This document shows, one piece after another, positions 1 through 5,044 of a stretch of 7,293 nt of DNA. Source of the stretch: Sphingomonadaceae bacterium (GTDB lineage Bacteria > Pseudomonadota > Alphaproteobacteria > Sphingomonadales > Sphingomonadaceae); the NCBI GenBank assembly GCA_004282995.1, contig SHLU01000119.1:1-7293 (forward strand), written 5' to 3'. A program made the position numbers and the translations under genes. Position 1 is the stretch's first letter. Each line of letters begins with the position of its first letter. The notes beneath the pieces are model-generated. The model saw only the letters and a list, made by a program, of their open reading frames with translations. It searched no databases and was not told the DNA's origin.

Positions 1-828
1 CTGGTATTCGAGACGATCCGGTTCTTCGGAATGGTCTCACCGATTGATTTCCTGTTCGGAACGAGCTGGAATCCCGATCCGATGTCAAACCCCGATGCGC
101 CCCAGGGCGACCGCTACGGCGCGGTGCCGCTGTTCTGGGGCACAATCTTTATCGGGGCGATCATCGCCATGATCGTGGCTATCCCGCTTGGCCTTATGAG
201 CGCAGTTTACCTTACCCAATATGCCCATCCCCGTTGGCGCAAATGGCTCAAGCCGGCGCTCGAAATCCTCGCTGGCGTGCCGACGGTGGTCTACGGCTAT
301 TTCGCCGCGTTGACCGTGGCACCGATTATCCGCGACCTTGCCATCTCGCTTGGTGTTTCCAATGCATCGAGCGAGAGCGCGCTCGCTGCGGGCCTGGTCA
401 TGGGCGTGATGATTATTCCGTTCGTGTCCTCCATGGCCGATGACAGCATCGCCGCGGTGCCGCAGGCCATGCGCGACGGCAGCCTGGCCATGGGCGCAAC
501 CAAGTCCGAGACTATCAAGCGTGTTCTCGTCCCCGCCGCCTTGCCCGGCATCGTAGCTGGCGTAATGCTGGCAGTAAGTCGTGCTATCGGCGAAACTATG
601 ATCGTGGTCATGGCCGCGTCGACTGCCGCCAATCTCACCGCCAATCCACTCGAAGCCATGACGACAGTTACCGTCCAGATCGTCGCGCTGCTGACCAGCG
701 AAGGAAGTTTCGATCACCCCGCAACGCTGAGTGCCTTTGCGCTGGGATTCGTCCTGTTCATGGTCACGCTGGGGCTGAATTTCATCGCTCTGAGCGTCGT
801 TAAACGGTTCCGTGAAGCGTATGAGTGA
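1..828 (+). CDS. pstC: Phosphate ABC transporter permease PstC (5'-truncated by window edge)
   Basis: PstC is one of the two inner-membrane channel subunits of the PstSCAB high-affinity phosphate importer. The frame is open from base 1, so the start lies upstream; 275 C-terminal residues are visible. They contain five hydrophobic segments, at about window residues 41-71, 85-110, 127-146, 178-206 and 241-266. The permease EAA loop lies between the third and fourth (bases about 451-561), with the pattern AVPQAMRDGSLAMGA then LVPAALPG; this loop docks onto the ATPase PstB. The residues following it, around SRAIGETM, are typical of PstC/PstA. This is the core of the binding-protein-dependent permease domain. 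It is assigned to PstC rather than PstA because a second, clearly PstA-type permease follows immediately. The stop overlaps the start of pstA by 8 bases, indicating coupled translation. The missing N-terminus cannot be judged, including whether it carries the extra domain common in alphaproteobacterial PstC. Confidence 0.96.
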   Translation: MVFETIRFFGMVSPIDFLFGTSWNPDPMSNPDAPQGDRYGAVPLFWGTIFIGAIIAMIVAIPLGLMSAVYLTQYAHPRWRKWLKPALEILAGVPTVVYGYFAALTVAPIIRDLAISLGVSNASSESALAAGLVMGVMIIPFVSSMADDSIAAVPQAMRDGSLAMGATKSETIKRVLVPAALPGIVAGVMLAVSRAIGETMIVVMAASTAANLTANPLEAMTTVTVQIVALLTSEGSFDHPATLSAFALGFVLFMVTLGLNFIALSVVKRFREAYE

Positions 829-2092
829 CATCGCAACCCCCTCCACGCCGGACGCCGGTCCGACGCGAACCGCGGCGTTCGAACAACGCCTCAAGCGCCG
901 CTATGCGGCCGAGCGGCGGTTCAAGCGGCTTGGCCTCGCCGCCATCGGCTTTTCCGTACTCGTGCTCGTGCTCCTGCTCGGCAATATGCTGATTACCGGC
1001 GCGGCCGGTTTCCAGCGCGAGGAATTGCGCGTCGAGATTGACCTCGCCAATTCCGGAATTGCCATCAACGCCCAAGATCAGGTGGCAGTCAATGCGGTGC
1101 AGCGACTGGAGCAACAGGGGCTTCGTGAAGTGGTGGCCTATTCCGCCGAGCTTTCCCTGGGTGCCAAGGGAGCGGCTGCCCTGAGTGACCAGGCATGGCG
1201 CGACCTTGCCGACGCTATCATCGATGACCCGACCCTACTCGAAGGCAGTGACGAATACTGGCTCCCTGCTTCGGCAAGCTTGGCGCGGGCTGTCGACGGT
1301 GAGGGTGCGCCCGAGCTTCAGCGACTCGCTGGCGAGCTTCAGGAAGAAGGGAAGCTTGCGACGCGGTTCGATTTTGGCTTCCTCAGCCGTTCCGATGCCA
1401 CAGACCCCCAGATGGTCGGGATCTGGGGGGCACTGAAAGGTTCGATGCTGACCATGCTGGTCACGCTGCTGCTGGCTTTTCCTATCGGAGTGCTGGCCGC
1501 AGTTTATCTCGAGGAATACGCGGCCAAGACCCGTTGGACCGACATCATCGAAGTTTCGATCAACAACCTTGCCGCAGTGCCATCGATTATTTTCGGCCTG
1601 CTCGGGCTTGCCGTGTTCTTGTGGATATTCCCCACCATGCGTTCCGCGCCCCTGATCGGGGGTATGACGCTAGCGCTGATGACCATGCCGGTGATCGTCA
1701 TCTCCGGGCGAAACGCGATCAAGGCTGTTCCGCCCTCCATTCGCGACGGCGCTTTGGCGGTGGGCGCTTCGCCGGTCCAGGTGGTGTTCCACCACGTGTT
1801 GCCGCTCGCCCTGCCCGGTATTCTGACCGGTACGATCATTGGCATGGCCCGCGCGCTGGGCGAAACCGCACCATTGCTGATGATCGGCATGCGCGCCTTC
1901 GTCGCTACTCCCCCTGACGGCCTCACCTCTGCCGCGACCGTCTTGCCGGTGCAGATCTTCCTCTGGTCGGACGAAATCGATCGAGGGTTTATCGAGCGCA
2001 CGAGCGCTGCGATCATTGTCCTCCTGCTGTTCCTGTTATTGATGAACGGCATCGCCATTTACCTGCGCAACAAATTCGAGAAAAGCTGGTGA
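821..2092 (+). CDS. pstA: Phosphate ABC transporter permease PstA, long alphaproteobacterial form
   Basis: PstA is the second channel subunit of the phosphate importer, in the inner membrane. The chosen ATG at 821 gives 423 residues and overlaps the pstC stop (ATGAGTGA). An in-frame GTG at 812 would add three residues and is less likely. A basic N-terminus (about 20-38, ending in RRYAAERRFKRLG) precedes a first membrane segment at about 40-60. A hydrophilic region of about 130 residues (62-197) follows, presumably periplasmic; from memory it corresponds to Pfam DUF3333. The permease domain then runs from about 203 to 418 with its own membrane segments. Its EAA loop is at about 302-334 (AVPPSIRDGALAVGA then LPLALPG), followed by ARALGETAP. 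E. coli PstA is about 296 residues, and the difference is mostly this N-terminal region. Inside the insert, ELQ recurs seven residues apart, written by a 10-base direct repeat at 1312-1321 and 1333-1342. The stop overlaps the pstB GTG by four bases. Confidence 0.96.
   Translation: MSDIATPSTPDAGPTRTAAFEQRLKRRYAAERRFKRLGLAAIGFSVLVLVLLLGNMLITGAAGFQREELRVEIDLANSGIAINAQDQVAVNAVQRLEQQGLREVVAYSAELSLGAKGAAALSDQAWRDLADAIIDDPTLLEGSDEYWLPASASLARAVDGEGAPELQRLAGELQEEGKLATRFDFGFLSRSDATDPQMVGIWGALKGSMLTMLVTLLLAFPIGVLAAVYLEEYAAKTRWTDIIEVSINNLAAVPSIIFGLLGLAVFLWIFPTMRSAPLIGGMTLALMTMPVIVISGRNAIKAVPPSIRDGALAVGASPVQVVFHHVLPLALPGILTGTIIGMARALGETAPLLMIGMRAFVATPPDGLTSAATVLPVQIFLWSDEIDRGFIERTSAAIIVLLLFLLLMNGIAIYLRNKFEKSW
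1405..1429 (+). repeat. Perfect 9-bp inverted repeat (hairpin) inside pstA
   Basis: CCCCCAGAT at 1405-1413 is the exact reverse complement of ATCTGGGGG at 1421-1429, with a 7-base loop GGTCGGG. It lies at the boundary between the PstA periplasmic insert and the permease domain, coding for roughly DPQMVGIWG. There is no run of T after it, so it does not look like an intrinsic terminator. Whether it folds in the mRNA or has any role is unknown. Confidence 0.8.
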
Positions 2093-2877
2093 CACTCATT
2101 CACGACATGGACGCGCCGACCGATCCCAAGATGCGCACTCGCGACGTCTCCGTCTATTACGGCGACAAGCAGGCCATCGATAGCGTTTCGATCGACATTC
2201 CGGCCGAATATGTCACGGCCTTCATTGGCCCCTCGGGTTGCGGCAAATCGACGTTCCTGCGCGCTCTCAACCGCATGAATGACACGATCCCCTCTGCCCG
2301 GGTCGAGGGACGGATCGAACTCGACGGCGAGGATATTTACGACAGCCGGATGGATGTCGTCCAACTTCGCGCGCGGGTCGGTATGGTGTTCCAGAAACCC
2401 AACCCCTTCCCCAAGAGCATTTACGACAATGTCGCATATGGCCCAGGGATCCACGGCTTGGCCAACTCGCGGGCCGAGCTTGATCAGATTGTCGAAAGTT
2501 CGCTCCAGCGCGCAGGCCTGTGGAACGAGGTCAAGGACCGTCTGCAGGAATCGGGCACAGCGCTTTCGGGCGGCCAACAGCAGCGCCTGTGTATAGCGCG
2601 GGCCATCGCGGTCGACCCCGAAGTGATCCTGATGGACGAACCATGTTCGGCGCTCGATCCCATCGCCACTGCCAAAATCGAAGAACTGATCGACGAGTTG
2701 CAGGGCCGATATGCTATAGTCATCGTCACACATTCAATGCAGCAGGCTGCCCGCGTTTCGCAGCGAACTGCGTTTTTTCACCTCGGTGAGATGGTCGAAT
2801 ACGGCCCCACCGACGCTATCTTCACCAATCCCTTGGAGGTCCGCACCAAGGATTATATTACAGGTCGTTACGGATGA
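2089..2877 (+). CDS. pstB: Phosphate ABC transporter ATP-binding protein PstB
   Basis: PstB is the cytoplasmic ATPase that powers phosphate import through PstC/PstA. All ABC motifs are present, numbered from the GTG at 2089: Walker A GPSGCGKS at 47-54, Q-loop Gln102 in FQKPNPFP, signature LSGGQQQR at 159-166, Walker B VILMDEP at 179-185, D-loop SALD at 187-190 and switch His215. FQKPNPFP and the RALNRMND stretch after Walker A are typical of PstB among ABC ATPases. Length is 262 residues, close to the usual 250-260. The start is uncertain. GTG at 2089 overlaps the pstA stop as GTGA, which suits coupling. In-frame ATGs at 2107 and 2131 would shorten the protein by 6 or 14 residues without touching the domain. 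None of the three has a good Shine-Dalgarno sequence. The gene ends in an ATGA overlap with phoU. Confidence 0.97.
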   Translation: MTLIHDMDAPTDPKMRTRDVSVYYGDKQAIDSVSIDIPAEYVTAFIGPSGCGKSTFLRALNRMNDTIPSARVEGRIELDGEDIYDSRMDVVQLRARVGMVFQKPNPFPKSIYDNVAYGPGIHGLANSRAELDQIVESSLQRAGLWNEVKDRLQESGTALSGGQQQRLCIARAIAVDPEVILMDEPCSALDPIATAKIEELIDELQGRYAIVIVTHSMQQAARVSQRTAFFHLGEMVEYGPTDAIFTNPLEVRTKDYITGRYG

Positions 2878-3542
2878 GCCAGGATCATACAGTCAAGGCG
2901 TTTGACGAAGACATTACCCGCCTGCGCGGCCTGATCGCGGAAATGGGCGGACTGTCCGAAGTCGCGCTTCACAACGCCATCGAGGCTATGGTCAAGGGTG
3001 ACCAGGAACTCGCCAGCGAAGTCGTTCGCCGCGACAAGGAAATCGATGTCCTCGAAAGCGAAGTCGACAAGCTCTCGGTTCGGATCATCGCCCTGCGCGC
3101 GCCAATGGCGGACGATCTTCGCGAAGTCATTGCTGCTCTCAAGATCGCCGGTGTGGTCGAGCGGATTGGCGACTACGCCAAGAACATCGCCAAGCGCGTT
3201 GGCCAAATCGACGGTCGCGACCGGTTCGAACCGTTGACCCTGCTTCCGACCATGGCCGACCTGGCTTCCGAAATGGTCCATGACGTGCTGACAGCATATT
3301 CAGCCCGCGATGCCGCCCTCGCGCTGGAAGTCATCGCTGCAGACGAAAAAGTCGATGCGTTCTACAACAGCATTTTCCGTAATCTTGTCAGCCACATGGT
3401 CGAAAATCCTGCGACGATCTCCAGCGCGGCACAATTGCTGTTCGTAGCCAAGAATATCGAGCGGATTGGCGACCATGCCACGAATGTGGCCGAGATGGTG
3501 CATTTTGCTGCGACTGGCGATTATCCGGCCGATGCGGACTGA
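2874..3542 (+). CDS. phoU: Phosphate signalling regulator PhoU
   Basis: PhoU is a peripheral cytoplasmic helical protein that reports the state of the Pst transporter to the PhoR kinase, keeping the Pho regulon off when phosphate is plentiful. The 222-residue product has the family's usual size and its two-fold repeat of three-helix bundles, at about residues 10-110 and 120-215. Each half carries the metal-cluster motif, ERIGDYAKN at 96-104 and ERIGDHATN at 196-204. The helix preceding the first motif contains LRAPMADDLREVIAALKIA, a hallmark stretch of the family. The start ATG sits in an ATGA overlap with the end of pstB and has no strong ribosome site of its own, so translation is probably coupled. 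The two motif copies are identical over 17 bases at the DNA level (see the repeat entries). Confidence 0.97.
   Translation: MSQDHTVKAFDEDITRLRGLIAEMGGLSEVALHNAIEAMVKGDQELASEVVRRDKEIDVLESEVDKLSVRIIALRAPMADDLREVIAALKIAGVVERIGDYAKNIAKRVGQIDGRDRFEPLTLLPTMADLASEMVHDVLTAYSARDAALALEVIAADEKVDAFYNSIFRNLVSHMVENPATISSAAQLLFVAKNIERIGDHATNVAEMVHFAATGDYPADAD
3157..3173 (+). repeat. 17-bp direct repeat, copy 1, in phoU
   Basis: This 17-base stretch is repeated exactly at 3457-3473, with copy starts 300 bases apart. It encodes the ERIGD core of the first PhoU metal-binding motif, Glu96 to Asp100. It reflects the internal duplication of the protein; identity at the nucleotide level is more than the amino-acid conservation requires. 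Confidence 0.9.
3457..3473 (+). repeat. 17-bp direct repeat, copy 2, in phoU
   Basis: This is the second exact copy of the 17-base stretch at 3157-3173. It encodes the ERIGD core of the second PhoU motif, Glu196 to Asp200. The spacing is exactly 100 codons, so recombination between the copies would remove one motif and keep the frame. Confidence 0.9.
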
Positions 3543-3606
3543 AATCCATCGCAAGTGAAACAATACTGACGCGTGATTGCCATAAGCCTCCACCCGAAGC
3601 TAAAGC

Positions 3607-3616
3607 AAAGAGGTGG
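3607..3616 (+). promoter_or_regulatory. Strong Shine-Dalgarno sequence deciding the phoB start
   Basis: AAAGAGGTGG contains GAGGTG, a good match to the 16S rRNA anti-Shine-Dalgarno sequence, six bases before the GTG at 3622. It favours 3622 over the in-frame GTG at 3613, which lies inside this element. It is the clearest ribosome site in the cluster and suggests that phoB is translated independently rather than by coupling to phoU. Confidence 0.75.
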
Positions 3617-3621
3617 TAGAA

Positions 3622-4311
3622 GTGCCGTCAGCCAAGCTCCTCCTGGTGGAGGATGATCCTGCTCTTGCCGAGCTGCTTGAATATCGTTTCACCAATGAAG
3701 GATATCATGTCCGGGTCACTGGCGATGGTGACGAAGCCTTGCTCATGGCGTGTGAGGATGTGCCGGACCTGATCTTGCTCGACTGGATGATTGAAGGCAC
3801 CAGCGGCATCGAAGTGTGTCGCCGCTTGCGGCGTGACAAGGCGACCGCGCATGTGCCAATCATCATGCTGACCGCACGCGAAGCCGAAGACGACCGGGTC
3901 CGGGGGCTGGAAACCGGCGCCGACGACTATATCACCAAGCCGTTCAGCCCACGCGAATTGCTGGCCCGCGTGGCGGCAGTGATGCGACGGATCCGCCCGG
4001 CACTGGCGGGTGAAACGGTGGAAGTCGGAGACATTGTGCTCGATCCGGTCGCGCACAGGGTCAAGCGAAGAGGCGAGACGCTGCAGCTGGGACCGACCGA
4101 GTATCGCTTGCTCAAGTTCTTCATGGAAAGTCCCGGCCGGGTATTCAGCCGTGGCCAGCTTCTCGACGGTGTATGGGGCACCGGCAGTGATATCGAACTG
4201 CGCACGGTCGATGTCCATATCAGGCGCTTGCGCAAAGCGATCGAGCTGCCCGGCGCTGACGATCCAATCCGCACCGTTCGTTCTGCCGGATACGCGCTCG
4301 AATCCAGTTAA
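3622..4311 (+). CDS. phoB: Phosphate regulon response regulator PhoB (OmpR family)
   Basis: PhoB is the cytoplasmic response regulator that, when phosphorylated by PhoR, binds Pho boxes and activates phosphate-starvation genes including pst. Starting at GTG 3622 it has 229 residues, the same length as E. coli PhoB. The receiver domain (about 4-123) has the acidic pair Glu10/Asp11, the phospho-acceptor Asp54 in LLDWM, switch Thr84 and Lys106 in TKPFSP. The winged-helix DNA-binding domain (about 133-227) contains LGPTEYRLLKFFM and the recognition helix near RTVDVHIRRLRKAI (194-207), and ends in the family's RSAGYAL. All key residues are intact. Neighbouring pst-phoU supports PhoB over other OmpR-family members. 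The partner kinase PhoR is not between phoU and phoB and must be elsewhere. The phoU-phoB gap (3543-3621) shows no terminator; a promoter there is possible but not evident. The stop is shared with the opposing gene. Confidence 0.96.
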   Translation: MPSAKLLLVEDDPALAELLEYRFTNEGYHVRVTGDGDEALLMACEDVPDLILLDWMIEGTSGIEVCRRLRRDKATAHVPIIMLTAREAEDDRVRGLETGADDYITKPFSPRELLARVAAVMRRIRPALAGETVEVGDIVLDPVAHRVKRRGETLQLGPTEYRLLKFFMESPGRVFSRGQLLDGVWGTGSDIELRTVDVHIRRLRKAIELPGADDPIRTVRSAGYALESS

Positions 4312-4312
4312 C
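4307..4312. other. Palindrome GTTAAC holding the stop codons of two convergent genes
   Basis: phoB ends with TAA at 4309-4311 on the plus strand, and the opposing extensin-like gene ends with TAA read from 4310-4308 on the minus strand. The two coding regions therefore overlap by four bases, TTAA. No hairpin followed by a T run is seen within about 50 bases on either side, so both transcripts probably run into the opposite gene. Confidence 0.9.
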
Positions 4313-5003
4313 GGCAGACCCCGCCAAATCCGCGCGCGGCCTGGTCGAGGTGCAGATGGTCGCGATGAGCGGCATTGTAGTCGGGTGACAGCACCGTTCC
4401 GAACACCTCGCAGGCCCCGTCGCGCACCTGCGTCAGGAATGCCTCATCCGTTTCCTTTCCATCCCAGTCCGCCGCCAGGCTGATACGCGTTCCATCGGTC
4501 AGCACGAAGCCGGAGATGTCGATTGCGTTGGCGGCGGCGTGCTCACTCCACGGCCCCTCCGACCGGCCATAGAGCCTGCGACAGCTGTAGCTGCCCAGAT
4601 GCGCGATCTGCACGACCCCCTGTCCGTAACTCGCACGCGCCGCCGGCTGCACGCTCTGGTCGAACCAGACTTGCAGTGCCGCGGCCACTGCGCAACTCGT
4701 TGCGGGCACCTGCGGATGCAGGGGGTAGGCATCGACCCGGGTGCGATCCTCGCGCCTGCAGGCACCCTCTCCCAACGGAGCGAGGTTCGTGAACGCCACT
4801 TCACTGCGTTCGAGCACTGCGCGGCATTTCTGCGGGTCGTCGCGCAAGGCGGCAATCTTGCGGCCAGTCGCCCAGCCCGGTTCGTCGCGCAGGTCGAGCG
4901 GAGCCCACGGGTTGTCGCCTGGATGTGTTTGCAGCCAGTTCCAGCCCCACATCGCGGCGCCGGCCAGCACCAGCAGCCATAGCGCGCGGCGATCCCCACG
5001 CAT
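4308..5003 (-). CDS. Extensin-like C-terminal domain protein, membrane-anchored, peptidase-like zinc motif
   Basis: This protein belongs to the bacterial 'extensin-like' family (Pfam Extensin-like_C, from memory), whose function is not established. From ATG 5003 it has 231 residues. A basic start MRGDRR and a hydrophobic segment at about 7-24 suggest a membrane anchor or signal sequence, with the rest in the periplasm. The conserved domain covers about 55-231. Its marks are GEGACRRED (79-86), SYSCRRLYGR (138-147), PWSEHAAANAIDISGF (151-166) and LSPDYNAAHRDHLHLD (205-220). His155 and Asp162 fit HxxxxxxD, and His216/His218 fit HxH, the arrangement of zinc ligands in D-Ala-D-Ala (M15/LAS) peptidases; a cell-wall role is an inference. 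Six cysteines (60, 82, 104, 141, 198, 230) could pair in disulfides. It lies 41 bases downstream of dnaE2 on the same strand and may share its transcript. An earlier in-frame ATG lies inside dnaE2 and is unlikely to be the start. The ribosome site is weak. Confidence 0.88.
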   Translation of the reverse strand: MRGDRRALWLLVLAGAAMWGWNWLQTHPGDNPWAPLDLRDEPGWATGRKIAALRDDPQKCRAVLERSEVAFTNLAPLGEGACRREDRTRVDAYPLHPQVPATSCAVAAALQVWFDQSVQPAARASYGQGVVQIAHLGSYSCRRLYGRSEGPWSEHAAANAIDISGFVLTDGTRISLAADWDGKETDEAFLTQVRDGACEVFGTVLSPDYNAAHRDHLHLDQAARGFGGVCR

Positions 5004-5044
5004 CCGCCCGATCTGGCGCGATATGTTCCAACGGCGCGCCGCGC

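Noticed and set aside
85..894. 269-codon minus-strand open frame opposite pstC
   Set aside because: It is antisense to clear PstC sequence, rich in His, Arg and Asp, and shows no domain. It is a shadow frame.
1312..1342. 10-bp direct repeat CGAGCTTCAG, 21 bases apart in pstA
   Set aside because: It is short, in frame, and explained by the repeated ELQ residues of a helical stretch; not enough to call a repeat element.
3577..3606. Possible sigma70 promoter before phoB (TTGCCA, 18 bases, TAAAGC)
   Set aside because: The -10 match is poor, and the implied start would fall within the Shine-Dalgarno sequence, leaving no usable leader.
4330..4339. Perfect palindrome CCGCGCGCGG near the convergent gene ends, considered as a terminator
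   Set aside because: It has no loop and no T run, and lies inside the coding region of the extensin-like gene; simple alternating GC explains it.
5004..5044. Possible promoter, LexA box or terminator between dnaE2 and the extensin-like gene
   Set aside because: The 41 bases show no paired GTTC/GAAC half-sites and no hairpin with a T run; GGCGCGCC is a plain palindrome. Read-through from dnaE2 is the simpler view.
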